In this document: positions 9,138 through 17,382 of the stretch, one piece after another
How positions within the stretch are numbered: position 1 is the stretch's first letter
How the letters are laid out: the number at the start of each line of letters is the position of its first letter
DNA from: Dyadobacter psychrotolerans
GTDB taxonomy: Bacteria > Bacteroidota > Bacteroidia > Cytophagales > Spirosomataceae
Direction: 5' to 3'
DNA length: 64,000 nucleotides
Assembly (NCBI RefSeq): GCF_004349265.1
Contig: NZ_SMFL01000007.1
Location: 285,429-349,428 of the forward strand
The notes under the pieces: generated by a model
Database searches by the model: none
What the model saw: only the letters and a program-made list of their open reading frames with translations
What the model was told of the DNA's origin: nothing
Made by a program: the position numbers and the translations under genes

Positions 9138-10577
9138 ATGAATAAAATACTGACCTGCTTATTTTTAGCGACAGTCCTGGCGTCCTGCTCGGATGTGCTT
9201 GTGGAGCATCCAAAGTCGCTGGCGTCTGAAAACTTTTATAATACCGCAGCCGAAGCAAAAGCTGCGGTTAATGCCATTTATGGCCCGATGAGAGCTGATA
9301 ACGGTCTTTCCACCAATTACCCTGCACAGCTTGAAGGATTGGCAGATTATGGAAATTCACGCGGAACGCAAACGGCTGTGAGTCTGTACCAGGGACTCGA
9401 CAACACCAATATCAACCGGGTAGGTGTGATATGGGATAACTTTTATCAGTCGATCCGAAATGCAAACCTGGTGATCAGCAATGTACCAAAAGGAACAAGC
9501 ACGACGGCTGCTGAAAAAGCAGTTTTTGTGGCCGAAGCCAGATACCTGCGTGCACTGATTTACTTTGCAATGGTTCGTAACTGGGCCGGAGTTCCGCTTC
9601 GTACGGAAGAAAACATGACGGTGCCCGATGTTCCAAGATCAAGTGTGGCTGACGTTTACAAGTTAATTCTTGCCGATGCACTGGAAGCAGAGAAGAGTTT
9701 GCCGGATGCCCCGATGGAAATAGGAAGACCTACCAAGTGGGCGGCGAAAACGCTATTGGCCGATGTTTACATGTATCAGGAGGACTGGGCTTCTTCCAAA
9801 ACAAAATCAAAGGAAGTTATTGACGGAAATAAATATTCGCTGGTTGAAGTAACAACTTCGGAAGATTTTCAGAAAATATACGGTCCTGAAATCGTGAACA
9901 CGACAGAGGAAATATTTTACTTTAAGTATTCACGTCAGCAGGGATTTGGGCTTGTAAGTTATGCGCACCGTAAAATCGGGCCTTATGCTTATTACGGGCC
10001 GGGTGGCGTGTATGCACAATACACCGATTCAGTTTCAAATTCTGTGATAAAAAAATGGGATGGAAAAGATCTTCGTAAAGCACATATCTTGTATAATGTT
10101 GATATCGGTTTAGGGCCAAATTCATGTTTGTTTAGAAAATACAGAGATCCTGCCGCAACCGCCGGTGCAGGTAATGACTATCCCTGGTACCGTTACGCCG
10201 ATCTGCTTTTGTTCCACGCAGAAGCAGATGCCCGTGCCGCCAAAGCACCAACCGCTGAGGCACTCGAAAGTTTAAACAAAGTGCACCGCCGTGCTTACGG
10301 AGTTAATTCAAGAGCAGTTTCTGCGGTTGATTTTAAACTTTCCGATTTTCCTACACTAACATCGTTCATCGATAAGGTGGTTCAGGAAAGAGGTTACGAA
10401 ACCATGTATGAAGGCAAACGCTGGAATGATCTTAAACGGCTGGGTATAGCAAAACAACGCATTCTGGAAGTGAAGAATATCGTCGTTGCGGATAAACACA
10501 TGTTGTGGCCGATTCCGAATTCCGAACTTTTGTACAACAAAGCAATAACAGCAGCGGATCAAAATCCTGGTTATTGA
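9138..10577 (+). CDS. SusD/RagB family nutrient-binding lipoprotein
   Basis: This 479-residue partner of the SusC gene ends 31 bp upstream. The lipoprotein signal peptide ends LASCSD, so Cys17 would be lipidated and the protein placed on the outer-membrane surface. SusD features follow in order: ENFYNTAAEAKAAVNAIYGPM (first TPR helix), AEARYLRALIYFAMVRNWAGVPL, YRYADLLLFHAEADARA, the ERGYETMYEGKRWNDLKR block and the final LWPIPNSEL...QNPGY. Length is normal for the family. The SusC-SusD-oxidoreductase order suggests one operon running to about 15179. Confidence 0.95.
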   Translation: MNKILTCLFLATVLASCSDVLVEHPKSLASENFYNTAAEAKAAVNAIYGPMRADNGLSTNYPAQLEGLADYGNSRGTQTAVSLYQGLDNTNINRVGVIWDNFYQSIRNANLVISNVPKGTSTTAAEKAVFVAEARYLRALIYFAMVRNWAGVPLRTEENMTVPDVPRSSVADVYKLILADALEAEKSLPDAPMEIGRPTKWAAKTLLADVYMYQEDWASSKTKSKEVIDGNKYSLVEVTTSEDFQKIYGPEIVNTTEEIFYFKYSRQQGFGLVSYAHRKIGPYAYYGPGGVYAQYTDSVSNSVIKKWDGKDLRKAHILYNVDIGLGPNSCLFRKYRDPAATAGAGNDYPWYRYADLLLFHAEADARAAKAPTAEALESLNKVHRRAYGVNSRAVSAVDFKLSDFPTLTSFIDKVVQERGYETMYEGKRWNDLKRLGIAKQRILEVKNIVVADKHMLWPIPNSELLYNKAITAADQNPGY

Positions 10578-10623
10578 TATGGGGAATCAACATTGAATTT
10601 TGTCAGTATAAAAACTATTTGAA

Positions 10624-12633
10624 ATGAAAATAACACTGGCGCATACCTTCTGTTTAATCGCATTTCTTCTATCGGGGTTTCAGTCAAAAACTGAAGCCCC
10701 GGTTCAGGTTGACATTTGTATCTACGGCGCCACTTCCGCTGGGGTCATTGCTGCTTACACCGCCAAAAAAATGGGTAAGTCAGTGGTGCTCATCGAACCC
10801 GGGACACACCTTGGCGGGATGACTTCTGGTGGTTTGGGGCAAACGGATATCGGGAACAAATACGCGATTTCGGGCCTTTCACGTGATTTTTACAGACGCA
10901 TCGGTAAACATTACGGCAAATTCGAGCAGTGGATCTTTGAGCCGCATGTTGCTAAAAAATACCTTCAGCAATACCTTGATGAAGCCGGAATCAAAGTGCT
11001 CTATCTGAACAGGATCGTTTCAGCTCAGAAAAATAACGGAAGTATCGAATCGATCGTGTTGGAAAATAGCATCAAGCCGGAAGCCTCTACGAATCAAACC
11101 ATTCGTGCAAAAGTTTATATGGATTGCACTTATGAAGGCGACCTGATGGCCCGTGCGGGGGTATCGTATGCGGTAGGCCGGGAAGATAATGCAGATTATA
11201 AGGAAACCATCAATGGTGTTCAGCTGATGACGGGACATCAGTTTCCCAATGGAATTGATCCTTACAAAATTCCGGGAAAACCGGAAAGTGGTTTGCTTTG
11301 GGGGATTTCAAATGAGAACTTACTGCCAAACGGTACGGGGGACAAAAAAGCACAGGCTTACAATTACAGGATCTGTCTGACTTCTGATCTGAAAAATCAG
11401 GTTCCAATTACCCGGCCCGCTGGTTATGATTCTACCAGATATGAACTTTTGGTCAGGCTCATGAACAAACAGCCTGAGAGGAAAACCCTGAATGATTACT
11501 TTATCTGGAGCAGGATGCCGAACAATAAAACGGATATAAACAACCGCAACGGATTTTCGACAGACATGATCGGGATGAATTATGAATATCCCGATGGCGA
11601 CTATAAAAAACGCGCAGAAATCATTCGGGACCACGAAGTTTATACGAAAGGGCTATTGTACTTCGTCGGACACGATTCGCGGGTTCCTCAGGAACTTCGT
11701 CAGGAGATGCTGAAATGGGGGTATCCAAAAGATGAATACACCGATACTGGTAACTGGTCGCCACAATTATACATCCGCGAAGCCAGACGGATGGTTGGCA
11801 ATTACGTCATGACTCAGGCCAATTGTGAAGGTAAGGAAAAAGTGGAAGATGGTGTCGGAATGGCTGCTTATACAATGGATTCCCATAACATTCAGCGGAT
11901 TGTAGTAAACGGAATGGTGAAAAATGAAGGAAATGTTGAAGTGGGTGGTTTTGGACCGTATCCCATTTCTTACCAATCCATTGTTCCGAAGGAAAAAGAG
12001 TGCAGCAATCTGCTGGTGCCGGTTTGTTTGTCGGCGACACACATTGCTTACGGTTCAATCCGCATGGAACCTGTGTTTATGGTTTTGGCGCAATCTGCAT
12101 CTGTTGCAGCTGTGATGGCCATTGATAAAAAAACGAGTGTACAGAAAGTTGATGTTAAAAAGCTGCAGGCTCAGCTGAAAGTAAATCCAATGTCGAACGG
12201 TTCGAACGCAGATGTGCTTGCAGACAATGAAGATAAAACGAGTGTGGTCGTTACAGGCAACTGGAGCATTCAAAACAAAGGAGGCTACGGTCCTACTTTC
12301 CTGGCGTCTGACGCTGCTGCCAAAGACCTGCAAACGGTGAAATTCACCCCGAAGGTTGAAAAAGCAGGTAAGTACAACGCCTATATTTATTTCCCGAAAC
12401 TACCGAATATGTCATCTCAGATTAAGTTGAGTTTGTTTGACGGTAAGACAAAAAAGGAAATTAATGTAAAGGAATCTGATATCGTCGTTGTCGGACAGAC
12501 CTCAGGTGAATGGTTTCATCTGGGAACTTATAATTTCCAGCCTGGAAAAAATGCTTATGTTGAAATTTCAAACAGCGGAACAGATGGTCTTGTTTTCGCA
12601 GATGCCGTGCTTTTGGTGCCCGATTTCAAGTAG
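10624..12633 (+). CDS. FAD-dependent oxidoreductase with C-terminal golvesin/Xly-type carbohydrate-binding domain
   Basis: This 669-residue exported protein has a signal peptide to about residue 20. Residues 28-60 form a dinucleotide-binding fold (DICIYGATSAGVIAAYTAKK followed by LIEP). The FAD-dependent oxidoreductase family signature HLGGMTSGGLGQTD comes next. DCTYEGDLMARAGVSYAVGRE and the Y(I)REARRMVGNYVMTQ region complete a PF12831-like core to about residue 515. The C-terminal 130 residues (VVVTGNWSIQNKGGYGP... to FADAVLLVPD) look like the golvesin/xanthan-lyase C-terminal binding module, which may explain the xanthan lyase label often given to such proteins. The substrate is unknown; oxidation of a sugar or uronate derivative is a guess from context. 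It is paralogous to the gene at 13485, which lacks the extra domain. Confidence 0.85.
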   Translation: MKITLAHTFCLIAFLLSGFQSKTEAPVQVDICIYGATSAGVIAAYTAKKMGKSVVLIEPGTHLGGMTSGGLGQTDIGNKYAISGLSRDFYRRIGKHYGKFEQWIFEPHVAKKYLQQYLDEAGIKVLYLNRIVSAQKNNGSIESIVLENSIKPEASTNQTIRAKVYMDCTYEGDLMARAGVSYAVGREDNADYKETINGVQLMTGHQFPNGIDPYKIPGKPESGLLWGISNENLLPNGTGDKKAQAYNYRICLTSDLKNQVPITRPAGYDSTRYELLVRLMNKQPERKTLNDYFIWSRMPNNKTDINNRNGFSTDMIGMNYEYPDGDYKKRAEIIRDHEVYTKGLLYFVGHDSRVPQELRQEMLKWGYPKDEYTDTGNWSPQLYIREARRMVGNYVMTQANCEGKEKVEDGVGMAAYTMDSHNIQRIVVNGMVKNEGNVEVGGFGPYPISYQSIVPKEKECSNLLVPVCLSATHIAYGSIRMEPVFMVLAQSASVAAVMAIDKKTSVQKVDVKKLQAQLKVNPMSNGSNADVLADNEDKTSVVVTGNWSIQNKGGYGPTFLASDAAAKDLQTVKFTPKVEKAGKYNAYIYFPKLPNMSSQIKLSLFDGKTKKEINVKESDIVVVGQTSGEWFHLGTYNFQPGKNAYVEISNSGTDGLVFADAVLLVPDFK

Positions 12634-12707
12634 CAATTTTGAATTAAGATATCTTTTTATGCAGAGGTTACAGATTTACAGTTCTGGTCTCTTTAAAATA
12701 AAAACTC

Positions 12708-13430
12708 ATGCAAAGAAGACAGTTTTTACAAACGACCCTTGCAACATCGTCACTGGCTTTAACGGCTGATTTGTCGCTGTCGAATCCTGTTGATGAAAAG
12801 CCTTTTATCATTAATTCAGGAGTAGGAGGGGAAAATACCGTCGATCTGTTAAAAAGAATTGACAAAAGCTGTTTGGCTTACAAACCCGATATGACGATTT
12901 TGATGATTGGGACAAACGACATGAACAGCCGGAAGTATATTCCTTTTCCTGAATACGAAAAAAATCTCAGAAAGATTATCGAGACGATTCTGGGTGCTAA
13001 AAGCCAGATTATGCTTATGTCTATATTGCCTGTTCATGAACCTTATGTCTATACCCGCCATCCTCAGACTTTTTATGGAACCGACGGTCACCGTAAGCGC
13101 AAGGATGAAGTAAATGCCGGCATCAAAAAGGCTGCTGAAGACTATAGACTTCACTTTCTGGACATGCATCGGGTGTTTGATAAGGTCGGAAATGTAGGTG
13201 AAGAGAGTAGCAGTTTGATCCAGAATGCTTTGAACAGTGAAAAGACCGACGGTGTGCATCCAACTCCTGACGGCTACCGTGTAATGGCAGTTGCGATTTA
13301 CGAGGCGCTGATCCGCACCAACGCATCCTACAAAAGGCTTGTTTGCTTTGGTGACAGCATTACCAACGGCGGCGGCGGGCTTGAAGGTAAAAGTTATCCG
13401 GCCTTCCTGAAACGTCTTTTAGAATATTGA
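12708..13430 (+). CDS. SGNH/GDSL hydrolase with circularly permuted catalytic blocks
   Basis: This 240-residue exported hydrolase has a Tat-like N-terminus (RRQFLQTT followed by a hydrophobic run to about residue 24). The SGNH motifs are all present, but the order is unusual. Block II comes first (NSGVGGENTVDLLKR, residues 37-50). Block III GTND is at 68-71 and block V DGVHP at 181-185. Block I, with the nucleophile, is last (CFGDSITNGGGG; Ser217) and is followed by SYPAFLKRLLEY to the stop. In ordinary family members block I is at the N-terminus and leads directly into block II, so the two ends here are what is normally contiguous. Expected activity is esterase or deacetylase on acylated carbohydrates. 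It lies between two FAD oxidoreductase genes in the same orientation. Confidence 0.85.
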   Translation: MQRRQFLQTTLATSSLALTADLSLSNPVDEKPFIINSGVGGENTVDLLKRIDKSCLAYKPDMTILMIGTNDMNSRKYIPFPEYEKNLRKIIETILGAKSQIMLMSILPVHEPYVYTRHPQTFYGTDGHRKRKDEVNAGIKKAAEDYRLHFLDMHRVFDKVGNVGEESSSLIQNALNSEKTDGVHPTPDGYRVMAVAIYEALIRTNASYKRLVCFGDSITNGGGGLEGKSYPAFLKRLLEY

Positions 13431-13484
13431 TTTTCAAGAATATAAATACAGATCTATTCCTTTTTTTAACTTAAAATAATTAAC

Positions 13485-15179
13485 ATGCTTTTAAAAAATT
13501 CGGTAAGTAAAGTTCTTTTGCACTGCTTTCTGGCAATGTTTGCGATAAACGCGACTTCATGTACTGCCAAAGAAAATAAGGATGGAGCGGGAGAAAATAA
13601 AGAACAGATATTTGATGCAGACGTTATTGTTTATGGCGGAACATCTGCGGCTGTTACGGCTGCTGTTCAGGTAAAAAAAATGGGAAAAACAGTAATTGTC
13701 GTTTCTCCTGATAAACATTTGGGCGGGCTTTCATCAGGAGGTTTAGGTTTTACTGATACCGGTAATAAATCTGTAATCGGAGGACTTGCGAGAGAGTTTT
13801 ACCACCGTGTTTACATGCATTACGATACACCCGAAGCATGGAAATGGCAGAAGAAGGAACAGTACGGTAACAAAGGACAGGGAACGCCGGCCATGGATGG
13901 CGCAAATAAAACCATGTGGATTTTTGAACCGAGTGTTGCCGAAAAGGTTTTTGAAGATTTTGTAAAGGAAAACAACCTTAAAATTTATCGTGACGAATGG
14001 CTTGACAGAAAAAGCGGTGTTGTTAAAAAGGACGGCAAAATTGTCTCAATCAAAACGCTGAGCGGTAAGACTTTTAAAGGTAAAATGTTTATTGACGTAA
14101 CCTACGAAGGTGATTTAATGGCTTCTGCGGGTGTGAAATACCATGTGGGCCGTGAAGCAAACAGCGTTTACAACGAACAATGGAATGGTATTCAGGCTGG
14201 CGTATTTCAGCATGGACATTATTTCAAAAAGAACGTGAGTCCTTATAAAGTGGAGGGTGATCCGAAGAGCGGTTTGTTACCTTATGTTTCATCTGAAAAG
14301 ATTGGTAAAAACGGAGACGGTGACAACAAAATTCAGGCTTATTGCTTTCGGATGTGTTTATCGGAAAATCCTGACAATCTGATTCCGTTTGCAAAACCTG
14401 CCGGTTATGACCCTGCTAAATATGAATTGCTTGCCCGGGTTTACAAAGCCGGCTGGACAGAGACATTTGAAAAATTTGATTCTATTCCAAACAAAAAAAC
14501 CGACACAAACAACCATGGTCCGATGAGTACCGATTTTATCGGTCAAAACTATGACTACCCGGACGCAACTTACGAAAGAAGAAAGCAGATCATTAAAGAG
14601 CACGAACTTTATCAGAAAGGACTGATGTACTTCCTGGCAAACGATCCGAAAGTACCTGCGGATGTCCGTAAAGAAATGAACAGATGGGGATTGGCGAAAG
14701 ACGAATTTAAAGACAATGGAGGCTGGCCGCATCAGATTTATGTTCGCGAAGCACGCCGCATGATCGGGCAGAGCGTAATGACGGAAAATGAAACTTTGGG
14801 TAAAAAAGCGGTTTCTGAACCTGTTGGAATGGGTTCTTATTCGCTGGATGCACACAACGCCCAGCGTTATGTAAAAGAAGATGGTTTTGTTCAAAATGAA
14901 GGAGATATCGGTGTGCACCCGAAAACGCCTTACAGCATTTCTTACAGTTCCATAATTCCTAAAAAAGCGGAATGTCAGAACCTGTTTGTACCTGTTTGCT
15001 TGTCAAGTTCGCACATTGCTTATGGTTCAATCCGTATGGAGCCTGTGTTTATGATTTTGGGACAAAGCGCTGCAACAGCTGCTGTTCAGGCAATTGACCG
15101 CAATGTTTCTGTGCAGGATGTAGATTACAAACAATTACAGGATCAATTGTTAAAAGATAATCAGAAACTGAAATTGTAG
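13485..15179 (+). CDS. FAD-dependent oxidoreductase, lipoprotein
   Basis: This 564-residue paralogue of the product of 10624-12633 lacks the binding domain. A lipobox (ATSC, Cys near residue 26) suggests a membrane-anchored periplasmic or surface protein. The FAD-binding start is DVIVYGGTSAAVTAAVQVKK, followed by HLGGLSSGGLGFTDTGNK, DVTYEGDLMASAGVKYHVGRE and REARRMIGQSVMTE. The end, CLSSSHIAYGSIRMEPVFM, is nearly identical in pattern to its paralogue. Two such enzymes plus an esterase in one operon suggest sequential processing of a decorated sugar; that is inference. A strong terminator follows at 15220. Confidence 0.85.
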   Translation: MLLKNSVSKVLLHCFLAMFAINATSCTAKENKDGAGENKEQIFDADVIVYGGTSAAVTAAVQVKKMGKTVIVVSPDKHLGGLSSGGLGFTDTGNKSVIGGLAREFYHRVYMHYDTPEAWKWQKKEQYGNKGQGTPAMDGANKTMWIFEPSVAEKVFEDFVKENNLKIYRDEWLDRKSGVVKKDGKIVSIKTLSGKTFKGKMFIDVTYEGDLMASAGVKYHVGREANSVYNEQWNGIQAGVFQHGHYFKKNVSPYKVEGDPKSGLLPYVSSEKIGKNGDGDNKIQAYCFRMCLSENPDNLIPFAKPAGYDPAKYELLARVYKAGWTETFEKFDSIPNKKTDTNNHGPMSTDFIGQNYDYPDATYERRKQIIKEHELYQKGLMYFLANDPKVPADVRKEMNRWGLAKDEFKDNGGWPHQIYVREARRMIGQSVMTENETLGKKAVSEPVGMGSYSLDAHNAQRYVKEDGFVQNEGDIGVHPKTPYSISYSSIIPKKAECQNLFVPVCLSSSHIAYGSIRMEPVFMILGQSAATAAVQAIDRNVSVQDVDYKQLQDQLLKDNQKLKL

Positions 15180-15219
15180 TTTTTTTGCCAGCGATTTTAA
15201 ATTATTAACCTCAAAAGTC

Positions 15220-15250
15220 AGATAGCCGTAGAGAAAATACGGCTATCTTT
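15220..15250 (+). terminator. Intrinsic terminator after the second FAD oxidoreductase gene
   Basis: An 11-bp perfect stem (AGATAGCCGTA at 15220-15230 and TACGGCTATCT at 15238-15248) with a 7-base loop is followed by a short T tract. It separates the SusC-to-oxidoreductase operon from the MFS gene that begins 37 bp later. Confidence 0.8.
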
Positions 15251-15286
15251 ATACATTCCTATTCCTGATAAATATTATTATTAAAA

Positions 15287-16528
15287 ATGTCGACGCTTAC
15301 AGCACCACGATCCAATTTTTCACACCTTTTTAGTGCCCCGGTAATTGTCGCCGCTCTGGGTTATTTCGTAGATATTTATGATTTGCTGTTATTCGGAATT
15401 GTCCGTTTGCCCAGTCTTGCATCCCTGGGATTATCCGAAGCAGATATTTCGCTTGTAGGAGCCAGTATCCTGAACTGGCAGATGACCGGTTTGCTTCTCG
15501 GAGGTATTCTCTGGGGAGTTTTGGGAGACAAAAAAGGTCGCTTATCCGTTTTGTTTGGTTCTATCATTACTTATTCCCTTGCTAATATTGCCTGCGGTTT
15601 TGTACAGGATCCTACTACCTACAAGCTGCTTCGTTTTGTAGCAGGTGTCGGTTTAGCGGGAGAGCTCGGAGCGGGCATAACGTTGGTTTCTGAAATACTT
15701 CCGAAACATCTTCGCGCGATTGGTACTTCACTTGTTGCCGGAATTGGTTTGCTTGGTGCGGTTGTAGCCTATTTCACAGTTGAGTTTTTTGACTGGCGTT
15801 ACGCTTATTTTATCGGCGGCGGACTGGGTATTTCGTTGTTGCTGCTGCGTATCGGTGTTTTTGAGTCGGGCATTTTTAAAGATGTTAAAGAACAAAAGCA
15901 CATTCAGAAAGGAAATTTCTTTTCTCTTTTTACAAACAAAGACCGGTTGATCCGTTATCTCAAATGTATTGGTATCGGCCTGCCAACCTGGTTTGTAATT
16001 GGTATTTTGGCAACTTTTAGTAATGAATTTGGCAAGGCTCTTGGCATTGCAGAACCGATCAAGCCGGGGCTTTCAATTATGTGGTGTTACATCGGGCTTT
16101 CGGTTGGTGATCTGTCAAGCGGTTTTTTAAGTCACTGGCTCGAATCAAGAAAGAAGGCTGTATTTTATTTGATGCTTTTTACGTTTGTATTCAGCATTAT
16201 TTATTTTTATGCAGGAATTAATACTGCTGCAAATCTTTATACAGTTATCGGTTTGTTAGGTTTTGGAATTGGCTACTGGGCTATGTTTGTAACCATCGGT
16301 GCAGAGCAGTTTGGGACGAATTTACGTGCCACAGCAGCTACGACAGTTCCTAACATGGTTCGCGGTACGGTTGTAGGAATGACTACTTTGTTTGCCATTT
16401 TTAAAGATTCGTTCTCGGTAATCAATTCCGGTGCACTGGTAGGGGTAATTTGCTTTATTATAGGTCTTTACTGTATTCAGACAATTCCTGAAACACATGG
16501 CAGGGATCTGGACTTTCTTGAAGAATAG
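15287..16528 (+). CDS. MFS transporter (sugar/organic-acid porter type)
   Basis: This 413-residue integral inner-membrane protein has about 12 hydrophobic segments. The loop 2-3 signature GDKKGRLSVLFGS (motif A) is present near residue 81, and a conserved charged loop RFVAGVGLAGELGAG follows near residue 120, typical of metabolite:H+ symporters. The first segment carries DIYDLLLFG, a pattern seen in carboxylate and sugar-acid porters. Position after two FAD oxidoreductases and before a gluconate-dehydrogenase-type pair suggests uptake of the monomer released by the locus. The substrate cannot be read from sequence. Confidence 0.85.
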   Translation: MSTLTAPRSNFSHLFSAPVIVAALGYFVDIYDLLLFGIVRLPSLASLGLSEADISLVGASILNWQMTGLLLGGILWGVLGDKKGRLSVLFGSIITYSLANIACGFVQDPTTYKLLRFVAGVGLAGELGAGITLVSEILPKHLRAIGTSLVAGIGLLGAVVAYFTVEFFDWRYAYFIGGGLGISLLLLRIGVFESGIFKDVKEQKHIQKGNFFSLFTNKDRLIRYLKCIGIGLPTWFVIGILATFSNEFGKALGIAEPIKPGLSIMWCYIGLSVGDLSSGFLSHWLESRKKAVFYLMLFTFVFSIIYFYAGINTAANLYTVIGLLGFGIGYWAMFVTIGAEQFGTNLRATAATTVPNMVRGTVVGMTTLFAIFKDSFSVINSGALVGVICFIIGLYCIQTIPETHGRDLDFLEE

Positions 16529-16545
16529 AAGTGTTGCCAAGGATA

Positions 16546-16655
16546 GTCATAAGTGGTCAGAAGTTGTCATGCAATAGTCAGGATTGCCATTAGTATTTAT
16601 TTGGTGTATTCCCATACCTGACAAATAATGACCATAATTGACAATACGTGACCAT
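16546..16655. repeat. Two facing arrays of a 10-bp phased TGAC repeat
   Basis: GTCA occurs at 16546, 16556, 16566 and 16577. In the opposite sense, TGAC occurs at 16619, 16629, 16639 and 16649, exactly 10 bp apart. The two arrays form one large imperfect inverted repeat in the 171-bp gap upstream of the gene at 16700. It could be a multi-site operator, since all sites lie on one face of the helix, or a decayed intergenic repeat. Confidence 0.55.
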
Positions 16656-16699
16656 AATAATAGTGTAGAGAGTTTGATTGTAATTTAAATTATAAATAA

Positions 16700-17218
16700 A
16701 TGGAAAGACGCGTAGCGCTTAAAGGAATGGCTGCGGCTGTTGGCGCAATGGCAGTTTTGCCCTCCTGGGCATCCGGTTGGAACAAAAGCTCGTTATCAGA
16801 CGGGAAAATGCTTTCGGCAGATCAGTCAAAGGTTTTGGCGGGAGTAGTAGAAACGATTATTCCAAAAACGGACACACCGGGAGCTGGCGAATTGGGAGTT
16901 GGTGGTTTTGTGCAGAAAATGGTGAAGGATTGTTACGACCAGAAAGCACAGGCGAATCTGGCAAAAGGAGTGGATATTTTGGAAACACAAAGTGTAAAAA
17001 GCTTTGGAAAATCGTTTGCTGATGCATCCAAAGAGCAAAAATTACAGCTGCTTCAGGGAATGGAAAAAAGCAGCGATCCGGATCAGAAAGCATTTTTTGG
17101 TACAGTAAAGAACCTAACGATCCAGGGTTATATGTCATCCGAATACGTGATGACCAACCTGACGCATTACGAAATGATCCCTGCGCGTTATCATGGTTGT
17201 GTACCAGTTAAAAAATAA
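16700..17218 (+). CDS. Gluconate 2-dehydrogenase subunit 3 family protein
   Basis: This 172-residue exported protein has a twin-arginine-like start (ERRVALKGMAAAVGAMAVLPSWASG). The body matches the small-subunit family that accompanies GMC-type flavoprotein dehydrogenases: LAGVVETIIPKTDTPGAGELGV, FVQKMVKDCY and a C-terminal GYMSSEYVMTNL...Y-MIPARYHGCVPV. The small subunit normally carries the flavoprotein subunit through the Tat system in a piggy-back manner, which fits the next gene, a GMC oxidoreductase without its own signal peptide. A cytochrome c subunit, usual for the three-part gluconate dehydrogenase, is not next to it. Confidence 0.85.
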   Translation: MERRVALKGMAAAVGAMAVLPSWASGWNKSSLSDGKMLSADQSKVLAGVVETIIPKTDTPGAGELGVGGFVQKMVKDCYDQKAQANLAKGVDILETQSVKSFGKSFADASKEQKLQLLQGMEKSSDPDQKAFFGTVKNLTIQGYMSSEYVMTNLTHYEMIPARYHGCVPVKK

Positions 17219-17382
17219 TAGTTAAGGAGTTTAAAAGAAGTTAGAAGTTGTTATGGGTTGGTTTCAAATCGATTAACTATATAATTTCTGTCTCCTTATT
17301 GAAAATTGTGATTTTGAAGTAAAGAGGTTTTGCACAATCCAAATCCTTGACTTCTGGCTACTTTAACTTCTTCCTTAAAAAA

